From Aegilops tauschii subsp. strangulata (taxonomy: Eukaryota > Streptophyta > Magnoliopsida > Poales > Poaceae), in the NCBI RefSeq assembly GCF_002575655.3, contig NC_053039.3:241654622-241718621 (forward strand): a DNA stretch of 64,000 nt. Reading direction: 5' to 3'. Below the pieces are notes generated by a model that did no database searches, was not told the DNA's origin, and worked only from the letters and a program-made list of their open reading frames with translations. Each line of letters opens with the position of its first letter. Position 1 is the stretch's first letter. This document shows, one piece after another, positions 12,870 to 23,632 of this stretch. Both the position numbers and the translations under genes were made by a program.

Positions 12870-13265
12870 ACCATGTTCTTTGATGGCTCCAAGATGCTGA
12901 ATGGTTCCGGTGCTGGGGTGGTATTGGTATCCCCCCGAGGTGACAAACTCAGCTATGTTCTCCAGATTCACTTTGACTCCTCCAACAATGAAGCTGGATA
13001 TGAAGCACTTCTATATGGGTTGCGTATAGCCATTTCACTCGGCGTCCGTCGCCTCATGGTCTATGGCGACTCGGATTTAGTGGTCAATCAAGTGATGAAG
13101 GAGTGGGACGTCAGAAGTCCAGCTATGACTGGTTATTGTAATGCAATGAGAAAGTTTGAGAAGAAGTTTGAGGGGTTAGAGCTCCATCACATACCCTGAC
13201 TGAAAAATCAAGTTGCCGATGATCTGGCAAAGATAGGTTCCAAGAGGGAAGCCATTCCCGGCAAT
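12870..13265 (+). pseudogene. pol: Element B second (archaeal-type) RNase H
   Basis: This starts FFDGSKMLNGSGAGVVLVSP, the DGS...GAG pattern of archaeal/plant-type RNase H1. NNEAGYEALLYGLRIA has the catalytic Glu and VYGDSDLVVNQV has a catalytic Asp. After a TGA at 13197-13199, NQVADDLAKIGS carries the last acidic residue. All four carboxylates are therefore present but split by the stop. A second RNase H of this type is established for the Tat lineage. The stop fits CGA to TGA. Confidence 0.85.
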
Positions 13266-14603
13266 GTGTTCTTGGAACATATACACTCACCTTCAGTTCA
13301 AGAAGATCCTTTCACTGAAGAGCCCTCACAACCAAAGAGTGCCACTGATCCGACTGAAGTCGAAGTCCCAGCCATGGTAGACTTGATAATGGAGGTTTTG
13401 GTCATCACTCCCGACTGGACAGTGCCGTACATTTCATACATTCTCAGAAAGGAACTCCCAGAGGATGAAGAAGAGGCTCGACAGATCGTCCATCGATCCA
13501 AAGCCTTTACTGTGATAAGAGGACAGTTGTTCAGAGAGAGTGTGACTGGAGTCTGTCAGAAATGCATAACACCAGAAGAAGGTCGAGTGATCCTCAATGA
13601 CATCCACTCGGGGACCTATGGTCACCATGCGTCCTCTCGGACCATCGTGGACAAAGCATACCAAGCGGGATTTTATTGGCCATGAGCACATGAGATGGCA
13701 AAAGAAATAGTCGACAAATGTGAAGGTTGCCAGTTTTACTCCAACATGTCTCACAAGCCAGCATCAGCCCTGAAGACCATTCCACTCGTCTGGCCCTTTG
13801 CTGTTTGGGGTTTGGATATGGTTGGACCTTTGAGGACTGGTAGGAGCGGTTTCACTCACGTGCTCGTGGCAGTCGACAAGTTCACCAAATGGATCGAAGC
13901 CAAGCCTATCAAAAACCTTGAAGCCAGTACTGCTGTCAGCTTCATCAGAGAGTTAACATTCAGATATGGTGTTCCACACAGCATCATCACTGACAATGGG
14001 GAACTTCGATTCTGATGAGTTCAGAGCCTTCTGTGCTTCCCAAGGTACTCGAGTCAACTATGCTTCAGTCGCCCACCCCCAGTCGAATGGACAAGCTGAA
14101 AGAGAAAACGGATTGATTCTCAAAGGGTTGAAACCCCGACTGATGCGTGATCTCAAACACGCAGCAGGAGCCTGGGTCAATGAACTTCCATCAGTGCTGT
14201 GGGGACTGAGGACAACTCCCAATCGGTCGACTGGCCGAGTGACTTGCTCCACAATGCACCCCGAGTCGAGCTTTTCTCAGAAGATGAAGCAGAACAAGCA
14301 TGGCAAGATGCAGTTGATCTCCTGGAAGAGGAAAGGGAGATGGACCTGATCCGGTCGACCATCTATCAGCAAGACTTGCGTCGATTCCACGCCAGAAATG
14401 GGAGGGGTCGGGCATTTCAAGAGGGAGACTTGGTTCTCCGAGTGGATCAGCAGAAACCACACAAGCTTGCTCCAGCCTGGGAAGGTCCCTTCATTGTCAC
14501 CAGAGTGCTCCACAATGGAGCGTACCACCTCTATAATGTCGAGCACAAGAAAGACGAACCGCGCACTTGGAATGCGGAGCTGCTCCGCCCCTTTTATACT
14601 TAA
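13266..14603 (+). pseudogene. pol: Element B integrase region
   Basis: Integrase would insert the DNA copy into the genome. The N-terminal zinc-binding part spans about 13540-13760: C-x2-C near VCQKCI and later HSGTYGHH with CEGCQFY. A TGA at 13683-13685 interrupts it. The DDE core has GLDMVGPL (first Asp), IITDNG (second Asp, at about 13985) and HPQSNGQAERENG (Glu). Frame changes occur near 14005 and near 14250. The C-terminal domain (FQEGDLVLRVDQQKPHKLAP, WEGPFIV) ends at TAA 14601-14603 after ELLRPFYT, a normal Tat Pol ending with no chromodomain. Confidence 0.85.
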
Positions 14604-14719
14604 GCACTCATTCTGTTGAGATGTAATAAGAAATACCTTTGTAGTTTGTTTATCAAAGACAAGAGTTTTACAGTCTTCTAAAATGATTGTCGTTGCTTAT
14701 ATTTATGTCTGAAATCCCC
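14604..14719 (+). other. Post-pol spacer of element B
   Basis: This is an AT-rich stretch after the pol stop and before the 73-bp array. It has no coding signal. Polyadenylation-like AATAAG occurs near 14628. Confidence 0.4.
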
Positions 14720-15928
14720 CAGTGGGTGGCTTAGCTGCGAATCCGTTTCGTCTAAGTTTATAAAACCCTACCGAGTGGTGAGCAAGCCTCTCACTCGGGA
14801 GCTTAGCTGCGAATCCGTTTTGCCTAAGTTTGAAAAATCCTACTGAGTGGTGAGCAAGCCTCTCACTCGGAGGCTTAGCTGCGAATCCGTTTCGCCTAAG
14901 TTTGAAAAATCCTACCGAGTGGTGAGCAAGCCTCTCACTCGGGGGCTTAGCTGCAGTCCAGTACTCGCCTAAGTTTGAAAAATACTACCGAGTGGTGAGC
15001 AAGCCTCTCACTCGGGGGCTTAGCTGCAGTCCAGTACTCGCCTAAGTTTAAAAAATCCTACCGAGTGGAGAGCAAACCTCCCACTCGAGGGCTTAGCTGC
15101 AGTCCAGTACTCGCCTAAGTTTAAAAAATCCTACCGAGTGGAGAGCAACCCTCCCACTCGAGGGCTTAGCTGCAGTCTAGTACTCGCCTAAGTTTAAAAA
15201 ATCCTACCAAGTGGAGAGCAACCCTCCCACTCGGGGGCTTAGCTGCAGTCCAGTACTCGCCTAAGTTTAAAAAAATCCTACCGAGTGGTGAGCAAGCCTC
15301 CCACTCGGGGGCTTAGCTACAGTCCAGTACTCGCCTAAGTTTGAAAAATCCTACCGAGTGGTGAGCAAGCCTCTCACTCGGGGGCTTAGCTGCAGTCCAG
15401 TAGTCACCTAAGTTTGAAAAATCCTACCGAGTGGTGAGCAACCCTCTCACTCGGGGGCTTAGCTGCAGTCCAGTACTCGCCTAAGTTTAAAAAAGCCTAC
15501 CGAGTGGAGAGCAACCCTCCCACTCGAGGGCTTAGATGCAGTCCAGTACTTGCCGAAGTTTGAAAATTCCTACCAAGTGGTGAGCAAGCCTCTCACTCGG
15601 GGGCTTAGCTGCAGTCCAGTACTCGCATAAGTTTGAAAAATCCTACCGAGTGGTGAGCAAGCCTCTCACTCGGGGGCTTAGCTGCAGTCCAGTACTCGCC
15701 TAAGTTTGAAAAATCTTACCGAGTGGAGAGCAACCCTCTCACTCGGGGGCTTAGCTGCAGTCCAGTACTCGCCTAAGTTTAAAAAATCCTACCGAGTGGA
15801 GAGCAACCCTCCCACTCGGGGGCTTAGCTGCAGTCCAGTACTCGCCCTAGTTTAAAAAACCCTACCGAGTGGAGAGCAACCCTCCCACTCGGGGGCTTAG
15901 CTGCAGTCCAGTACTCGCCTAAGTTTGA
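14720..15928 (+). repeat. Tandem array of ~73-bp units with internal hairpins (about 16 copies)
   Basis: The units contain GGGGGCTTAGCTGCAGTCCA, then CGCCTAAGTTTGAAAAATCC, then CCGAGTGGTGAGCAAGCCTC followed by TCACTCGG. Successive copies of GGCTTAGCTGC start at about 14728, 14800, 14873 and 14945, so the period is 72-75 bp. The segment CCGAGTG...CACTCGG can pair within each unit. The first three units carry GCGAATCCGTTT instead of GCAGTCCAGTACT. Two sub-variants (GTGGTGAGCAAGCCTCT and GTGGAGAGCAACCCTCC) are interleaved. The array sits between pol and the end of the antisense gene. Confidence 0.95.
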
Positions 15929-16257
15929 AACACATTCCTATCCGCAGGTATGACGAGGTGCAGGTCCACTGCCACCTACTCCTCGGAGCTGTGGTACAAG
16001 TACAATGTATGCTCCATTCCTATCCGCAAGGACGACAAGGTGCAGGTCGACTGCAACCTTCTCCTCGGAGCTACGCCACAAGTACAACGTACGCTCCATC
16101 CCTATCCACAAGGACGACGAGGTGCAGGTCGACTGCAACCTTCTCCTCGGAGCTACACCACAAGTACAACGTACGCTCCATCCTCATCCGCAAGGACGAC
16201 GAGGTGCAGGCCGACTGGAATCTCCTCCTCAGAGCTGCATCTCAAGTTCAAAGATTA
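15929..16257 (+). repeat. RPL26: Tandem array of an 82-bp unit derived from a ribosomal protein L26 gene fragment
   Basis: There are about four copies. The string CCTCGGAGCT starts at 15981, 16063 and 16145, and its variant CCTCAGAGCT at 16227, an exact 82-bp period. In its own frame each unit encodes SSELRHKYNVRSIPI followed by (R/H)KDDEVQV. This matches the conserved stretch of eukaryotic ribosomal protein L26 (uL24 family), roughly residues 45-67. Because 82 is not a multiple of three, each copy shifts frame, so the array cannot encode a continuous L26 repeat. I read it as a captured host-gene fragment amplified at DNA level. It directly follows the 73-bp array and lies just beyond the antisense gene's 3' end. 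Confidence 0.85.
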
Positions 16258-17660
16258 TTCCGAGTGAGGAACAAAACCCACTCGAAGGCAAACACAAGCA
16301 TATTCCAAGATAAACCAAGTTCAGAAAAATCCTAAGGTTTCGGACCGCATATCAAAAGTACTCGAGCATCAAGCCCGAAGAAGTTTAACGATTACACAAT
16401 CACTCGGCATTCCGAGGCAAATAAAGGTGGAGCATAATGTTTTTTGGTCACTCGTCAGGAGAAGGACTGGCTGGGTCGCAGAAACTGTCAAGGTCTATGC
16501 TGTCTGCGATGCGAGTGGCGGCGTCAAGGAAAGTGTCCATGAAGGACTGGAAAGTGTGCCTTTTTGTGTTAGCAACCTTGAGCTCCACCAGCTTGTCTTC
16601 TTTGACATCTTTGCAGTGCACTCGGACCAGAGACAGGGCGACGTTAGCACCGAAGTGAGCAGATGACTTCTTCCATTCTTGCACTCGGTCAGGTATTTGG
16701 TTCAGTCGGACCATCAGAGACTCGAGGTCTTGAGATAGTTCCGCCTGAGGCCAGAGTTCAGCATCAACCCGAGTCATCGCCGCCTTCAGGCGGGCAAGAT
16801 AAGCAACCGCGCTGTCTATGCGAGGCTCCAACCGCAGCACATTCATTGCAACATCATCCTTGACTGGGCAATTTATGGGATCGAGACCCGTCTCGACCCG
16901 CCCAGTTTCCGCTTCCCAGTCCTGGCAAAGTTCTGCACACTCGAGTGAATGGTGAGTCGACAATATAAAAAGACCTGTCAATCGACCATAACAGAGTCAG
17001 TCGAACGTCAGCTACCTTCAAGCTTTAAGACCAGTTTCACAGCAAGCTGGCCCAGATATGATTCCAACTCGCCTTTCTTGGCCTTGAGGCTCCCAATCTC
17101 GTCAGTCAGCTGGTCCTTGTCTTTCTCAGTCGTTCGACCTCCCGATTGGCGTCAGAGACAGCAGTCTTCAGTTTGGAGTTCTCTTCTTCTAACTTGCCGA
17201 CTGAAGCAAGCTTCTTGTCAGCAAGTGCAGTTTTCTCTCACGCTTCTTTCTGCGTGGCAGCAAGGTCCAGATCCTTCTTCTCCAGAGCCTGCTTCATTTT
17301 CTCTAAATAAATAACATTCTTCAGACGAGCTTGGAGTTGACGATTTTCACTACAAACATCTGCTCGAGTTGAGTCACTCGGTTCAAAAAATAGAAAGGAA
17401 AAGTGCCAGTTGTAAGATGGACAGTTGACGGTTGGTTACGTCCCATGGCAGCTACTTCGTCACGAGCAGTCTTGAGATTCTTCCTGGCCAATTCCAGATC
17501 AAGGTTGAGGCTGATTTGCTGCTTGTTCAGTGTAGAAAGCTGAGCCCCAAGATCACAAGATTTCTGCAGTCAATGTATAAGCCATATCAGTCGACAGAAA
17601 CAAAAGAACATCACGGTGAAAGTTACTCTAAGACTGCCGCCGAATCAAACATTCAACGGC

Positions 17661-17990
17661 AGTCTCGAGGACTACACCCAGTGGGTTCACTTAGCGTGCC
17701 CCCACTGGTTTGATTAAACACTCGGCATGGCCTGCCCAGCGCGAGTTGCAAAAAAAAGAGTCGTTCTCAGACCATAGTCGACTGCCTGCAGTCGACCACG
17801 GTCTCGGGGACTACACCCAGTGGGTGCACTTAGCGTGCCCCCACTGGTTCTGGTTCCACCCGACCTGGCCCGCCCAGGTCGAGTGACAAAAATCAGGTTC
17901 TCAGACCACAGTCGACCGCCCGCAGTCAACTATGGTCTCGGGGACTACACCCAGTGGGTGCACTCAGAGTGCCCCCACTAGTTTTAAGAC
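17661..17990. repeat. Direct repeat, ~135-bp units (about 2.4 copies) in an antisense-gene intron
   Basis: GGACTACACCCAGTGGGT occurs at about 17669, 17808 and 17942, followed each time by a GTGCCCCCACTGG-type segment. Within each unit, CCCAGTGGG and CCCCCACTGG can pair. The array lies between two inferred exons of the antisense gene, so it would be removed from the spliced transcript. Confidence 0.75.
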
Positions 17991-18615
17991 TCAATCGACT
18001 CAATCCAAGTCGACTCAAATTGACTTGTGCTACTTTAGAACGGTCACACCCCAGTGGGTGATCGTATGAGAAATAAGACCAGTCGGAAATCAACTAACCT
18101 GGACATTGGTCTGCAGAGCAGCGCCGGCGTTGAACGCCACCTGACTGGCCTCATGCACCACTTTCATCTACCCCATCACAAGATTCAAGTGAAGAAGAGC
18201 TTCCTTGGCGGCACTCGGTGAGTCGTCTGGAGTTTGATACACAGTAAAAAGCGACGATGGTAGAGTGGTCGAAGCAGCCACGGGGTCTGATGCCTGGAGT
18301 TGTATTGGAGCAGCAGGGGTCTGAGCAGCTGATCCTGATGGGAAGTCAGTCGACAGCGGGATAGCGAAAGTGACGTTGGTGCGAGCGGGATCCGTCGATC
18401 GCTCGACCGCCGTCCCAGGCGCCAGTGTCGACTGAGGAACCTGAACCTCAGGCGCTTTCCCACTCAGTCCCTTGTCCCTCCTCCTCCTTTCCCTCAGCGG
18501 TACTTTTTCTTCATCGTCCGGAAGCACAACAACGTCTCGTGGAGCTGCAGTAAACAGAAAAAATCAGAGAGACAACCGACAAACAATCCCGTTGACCGAA
18601 TAAATTCGAGTCGGG

Positions 18616-20281
18616 TGATACGTCTCCAACGTATCTATAATTTTTGATTGTTCCATGCTATTATATTATCTGTTTTGGATGTTTTTGGGCTATGTTAAAC
18701 ACTTTTATATTATTTTTGGGACTAACCTATTGACCCAGAGCCCAGTGCCAGTTCCTGTTTTTTCCCTTGTTTCAGTGTTTCGAAGAAAAGGAATATCAAA
18801 CGGAGTCGAAACGGAATGAAACCTTCTGGAGAAGTTATTTTTGGAAGGAAAGCAACCCGGGAGACTTGGAATCCACGTCAAGAAAGCTACGAGGAAGGCA
18901 CGAGGCAGGGGGGTGCGCCCACCCCCTGGGCGCGCACTCCACCCTCGTGGGCCCCTCGTGGCTCCCCTGACGTACTTCTTTCACCTATATATACCCATAT
19001 ACCCTAAAATGATCGGGGAACAAAAGAGATCGGGAGTTCGCCGCCACAAGCCTCTGTAGCCACCAAAACCCAATCGGGACCCTGTTCCGGCACCCTGCCG
19101 GAGGGGGGAACCCTCACCGGTGGCCATCTTCATCATCCCGGCGCTCTCCATGACGAGGAGGGAGTAGTTCACCCTCGGGGCTGAGGGTATTTACCAATAG
19201 CTATGTGTTTGATCTCTCTCTCTCTCTCATGTTCTTGAGGTGATTCGATCTTGATGTATCGCGAGTTTTGCTATTATAGTTGGATCTTATGTTGCTTCTC
19301 CCCCTCTACTCTCTTGTAATAGATTGAGTTTTCCCTTTGAAGTTATCTTATCGGATTGAGTCTTTAATGATTTGAGAACACTTGATGTATGTCTTTCGTG
19401 GGATAACCGTGGTGACAACGGGTTATTCTATTGATTCACTTGATGTATGTTTTGGTGATCAACTTGTGGGTTCCACCCATGAACCTATGCATAGGGGTTG
19501 GCACACGCTTTCGTCTTGACTCTCCGGTAGAAACTTTGGGGCACTCTTTGAGGTTCTATGTGTTGGTTGAATAGATGAATCTGAGATTGTGTGATGCATA
19601 TCGTATAATCATACCCACGGATACTTGAGGTGACATTGGAGTATCTAGGTGACATTAGGGTTTTGGTTGATTTGTGTCTTAAGGTGTTATTCTAGTACGA
19701 ACTCTAGGGCTGTTTGTGACACTTATAGGAATAGCCCAACGGATTGATTGGAAAGAATAACTTTGAGGTGGTTTCGTACCCTACCATAATCTCTTCGTTT
19801 GTTCTCCGCTATTAGTGACTTTGGAGTGACTCTTTGTTGCATGTTGAGGGATAGTTATATGATCCAATTATGTTATTATTGTTGAGAGAACTTGCACTAG
19901 TGAAAGTATGAACCCTAGGCCTTGTTTCCTAGCATTGTAATACCGTTTACGCTCACTTTTACCACTTGTTACCTTGCTGTTTTTATATTTTCAGTTTACA
20001 AAAACCTATATCTACCATCCATATTGCACTTGTATCACCATCTCTTCGCCGAACTAGTGCACCTATACAATTTACCATTGTATTGGGTGTGTTGTGGACA
20101 CAAGAGACTCTTTGTTATTTGGTTGCAGGGTTGTTTGAGAGAGCCTATCTTCATCCTACGCCTCCCACGGATTGATAAACCTTAGGTCATCCACTTGAGG
20201 GAAATTTGCTACTGTCCTACAAACCTCAGCACTTGGAGGCCCAACAACGTCTACAAGAAGAAGGTTGTGTAGTAGACATCA
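18616..20281 (+). repeat. Element C 5' LTR
   Basis: This is 1666 bp, TGATACGTCTCCAACG...ACATCA. CCTATATATACCC at about 18984 is a strong TATA-like sequence repeated in the other LTR near 23980. The short open frames inside both LTRs (for example 18767-18970 and 19922-20185) have no recognisable domain. Confidence 0.93.
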
Positions 20282-20291
20282 AGCTCTTTTC

Positions 20292-20309
20292 TGGCGCCGT
20301 TGCCGGGGA
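20292..20309 (+). other. Element C primer binding site (tRNA-Asp type)
   Basis: TGGCGCCGTTGCCGGGGA lies ten bases after the 5' LTR. It is complementary to the 3' end of plant aspartate tRNA, the primer used by Athila-type and related elements. Confidence 0.85.
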
Positions 20310-20406
20310 GGTGAGTGCTTGAAGGTATATGCTTAGATCTTGCAATCGAATCTTTTAGTTTCTTGTTTTATCACTAGTTTAGTCTATAAAAGAAAACTAC
20401 AAAAAT

Positions 20407-21171
20407 ATGGAATTGAGTTTGTCTCATACGCTTCGTCTTTTTAATATCTTTCGTGAGTATGATGGAAAGGAAAATTGTGCCAAAGTGTTAGAAGAAGAAT
20501 GTATTAAAATGTTTCGCACTAAATCTTTGAATGATGAGCATGATTGCAATGTTGTTAGTATGAATTCTTTGAATACCCATGATGCTAATGATATGCAAAG
20601 CCACAAGCTTGGGGAAGCTATGTTTGATGAAGATGATATTTTTTGTCCCCCAAGCTTTGATGAGCAAATTTACTATGGTGAAAGCATGCCTCCTATCTAT
20701 GACGATTATTGTGATGACACGTATGCTATAAAGAATAATGATAACCATGAAACTTGTCATCTTGATCTTAATTTTCAATCACATGATAGTTATTTTGTTG
20801 AGTTTTGTCCCACTATTCCGAATGAGAAGAATTTTGCTTATGTGGAGAGTAGTAAAATATCTATGCTTGTAGATCATGAAAAGAATGCTTTAGGTGCTGG
20901 TTATATTGTTGAATTCATTCATGATGCTACTGAAAATTATTATGAGAGAGGATCATATGCTTCTACATATTGCAATAATATCAAGTTTCCTCTCTATGTG
21001 CTTAAAATCTTGAAGTTATGCTTGTTTTACCTTCCTATGCAAGTTGATTCTTGTTCCCATAAGTTGTTTGCTCACAAAATCCCTATGCATAGGAAGTGGG
21101 TTAGACTTAAATGTGCTAGTCATATTCTTCATGATGCTCTCTTTATGTTTCAATTCTTATCTTTTATGTGA
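20407..21171 (+). CDS. Element C single ORF, unknown function
   Basis: This intact frame of 254 codons begins about 100 bp after the primer site and ends in TGA at 21169-21171. The protein is acidic in its first two thirds, with repeated Asp/Glu patches (FDEDDIFCPPSFDEQ; IYDDYCDDTY). The C-terminal 60 residues are more basic and hydrophobic (LYVLKILKLCLFYLPMQ), ending HILHDALFMFQFLSFM. I see no Gag, protease, RT, RNase H or integrase motif. It occupies the place where gag would start, so it may be a remnant of a larger polyprotein or a protein kept by a non-autonomous family. The intact frame in an element otherwise without genes is notable. Whether it is expressed cannot be told. Confidence 0.6.
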   Translation: MELSLSHTLRLFNIFREYDGKENCAKVLEEECIKMFRTKSLNDEHDCNVVSMNSLNTHDANDMQSHKLGEAMFDEDDIFCPPSFDEQIYYGESMPPIYDDYCDDTYAIKNNDNHETCHLDLNFQSHDSYFVEFCPTIPNEKNFAYVESSKISMLVDHEKNALGAGYIVEFIHDATENYYERGSYASTYCNNIKFPLYVLKILKLCLFYLPMQVDSCSHKLFAHKIPMHRKWVRLKCASHILHDALFMFQFLSFM

Positions 21172-23632
21172 GCATCATTGAAATCATCATGCCTAGCTAG
21201 GGGCATTAAACGATAGCGCTTGTTGGGAGGCAACCCAATTTTATTTTAGTTTCTTGCTTTTTGGTTCTGCTTAGGAATAAATAATCTATCTATACTCTGG
21301 TTAGATGTGGTTTTATGTTTTAATTAGTGTTTGTGCCAAGTAGAACCTTTGGGAAGACTTGGGTGAAGTCTTTATGATCATGCTGTAAGAAACAGAAACT
21401 TTAGCGCTCACGAGATTAGCCAAAACTTTTTACTGGAGAGTGATATTTAGTTGATTCTTTTTGCAGATGATTACTAGACAAATTCCTCAGGTCCAACAAT
21501 TTATTTTAGAATTTTTGGAGTTCCAGAAGTTTGAGTTAGTTACAGATTACTACAGACTGTTCTGTTTTTGACAGATTCTGTTTTCTATGTGTTGTTTGCT
21601 TATTTTGATGAATCTATGGATAGTAAAATAGTTTATAAACCATAGAGAAGTTGGAATAAAGTAGGTTTAACACCAATATAAATAAAGAATGAGTTCATTA
21701 CAGCACCTTGAAGTGGTGTTTTGTTTTCTTTCGCTAAAGGAGCTCACGAGATTTTCTGTTAAGTTTTGTGTTGTAATTGAATACTATGAGAAGTTCGATA
21801 CTTGATAATTGTTTTGAGATATGAAGAGGGATATAATAAAAACTTTCATATAAAGTGCATTGATACTATGAGAAGTTCGATACTTGATAATTGTTTTGAG
21901 ATATGAAGAGGGATATAATAAAAACTTTCATATAAAGTGCATTGAATACTATGAGAAGTTCGATACTTGATAATTGTTTTGAGATATGAAGATGGTGATA
22001 TTAGAGTCATGCTAGTTGAGTAGTTGTGAATTTGAGAAATACTTGTGTTAAAGTTTGTGATTCCCGTAGCATGCACGTATGGTGAACCGTTATGTGATGA
22101 AGTCGGAGCATGATTTATTTATTGATTGTCTTCCTTATGAGTGGCGGTCGGGGACGAGCGATGGTCTTTTCCTACCAATCTATCCCCCTAGGAGCATGTG
22201 CGTAGTACTTTGTTTCGATAACTAATAGATTTTTGCAATAAGTATGTGAGTTCTTTATGACTAATGTTGAGCCCATGGATTATACGCACTCTCACCCTTC
22301 CACCATTGCTAGCCTCTCTAAATACCGCGCACCTTTCGCCGGTATCATACACCCACCATATATCTTCCTCAAAACAGCCACCATACCTACCTATTATGGC
22401 ATTTCCATAGCCATTCCGAGATATATTGCCATGCAACTTACCACCGTTCCATTTATTATGACACGCTTCATCATTGTCATATTGCTTTGCACGATCATGT
22501 AGTTGACATCGTATTTGTGGCAAAGCCACCGTTCATAATTCTTTCATACATGTCACTCATGAGTCATTGCATATCCCGGTACACCGCCGGAGGCATTCAT
22601 ATAGAGTCATATTTTGTTCTAAGTATCGAGTTGTAATTCATGAGTTGTAAGTAAATAAAAGTGTGATGATCATCATTATTAGAGCATTGCCCCAGTGAGG
22701 AAAGGATGATGGAGACTATGATTCCCCCACAAGTCGGGATGAGACTCCGGACGAAAAAAAGGAGGAAAAAAGAGGCCATAAAAAAGGAGAAAAGGCCCAA
22801 ATAAAAAAATATAAATAATAATAATAATAAAATGAGAGAAAAAGAGAGAAGGGGCAATGCTACTATCCTTTTACCACACTTGTGATTCAAAGTAGCACCA
22901 TGATCTTCATGATAGAGAATCTCCTATGTTGTCACTTTCATATACTAGTGGGAATCTTTCATTATAGAACTTGGCTTGTATATTCCAATGATGGGCTTCC
23001 TCAAAATTCCCTAGGTCTTCGTGAGCAAGCGAGTTGGATGCACACCCACTTAGTTTCTTTTTGAGCTTTCATATACTTATAGCTCTAGTGCATCCGTTGC
23101 ATGGCAATCCCTACTCACTCACATTGATATCTATTGATGGGCATCTCCATAGCCCGTTGATACGCCTAGTTGATGTGAGACTATCTTCTCCCTTTTTGTC
23201 TTCTCCACAACCACCATTCTATTCCACCTATAGTGCTATGTCCATGGCTCACGCTCATGTATTGCGTGAAGATTGAAGAAGTTTGAGACCATCAAAAGTA
23301 CGAAACAATTGCTTGGCTTGTCATCGGGGTTGTGCATGATTTAAATATTTTGTGTGATGAAGATAGAGCATAGCCAGACTATATGATTTTGTAGGGATAA
23401 CTTTCTTTGGCCATGTTATTTTGAGAAGACATGATTGCTTTGTTAGTATGCTTGAAGTATTATTGTTTTCATGTCAATATTAAACTTTTGTTTTGAATCT
23501 TACGGATCTGAACATTCTTGCCACAATAAAGCAGATATCATTGATAAATATGTAAGGTAGCATTCCACATCAAAAATTCTATTTTTATCATTTACCTACT
23601 CGAGGACGAGCAGGAATTAAGCTTGGGGATGC
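21172..23632 (+). other. Element C non-coding interior and purine tract
   Basis: I see no coding sequence. It contains a tandem repeat (21781-21995), an AAT-type microsatellite near 22805-22830 and a purine-rich tract near 22740-22860. It ends with AAGCTTGGGGATGC at 23619-23632, the priming purine tract abutting the 3' LTR. Confidence 0.7.
21781..21995 (+). repeat. Tandem repeat, 82-83-bp unit, about 2.6 copies
   Basis: ATACTATGAGAAGTTCGATA starts at 21781, 21863 and 21946. Copies are nearly identical, so the duplication is recent. It lies in the non-coding interior of element C. Confidence 0.9.

Noticed and set aside
14720..15928. CRISPR-like look of regularly spaced repeats
   Set aside because: The units are continuous tandem repeats without unique spacers, in a plant retrotransposon.
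15925..16335. Three overlapping frames of 100-136 codons with repeated KDDEVQV-type sequence
   Set aside because: The 82-bp period shifts frame each copy, so no frame encodes a continuous L26-like protein and there is no intact RPL26 gene.
18767..20185. Short frames in both LTRs of element C
   Set aside because: They are inside LTRs, under 140 codons, without recognisable content and altered by indels between copies.
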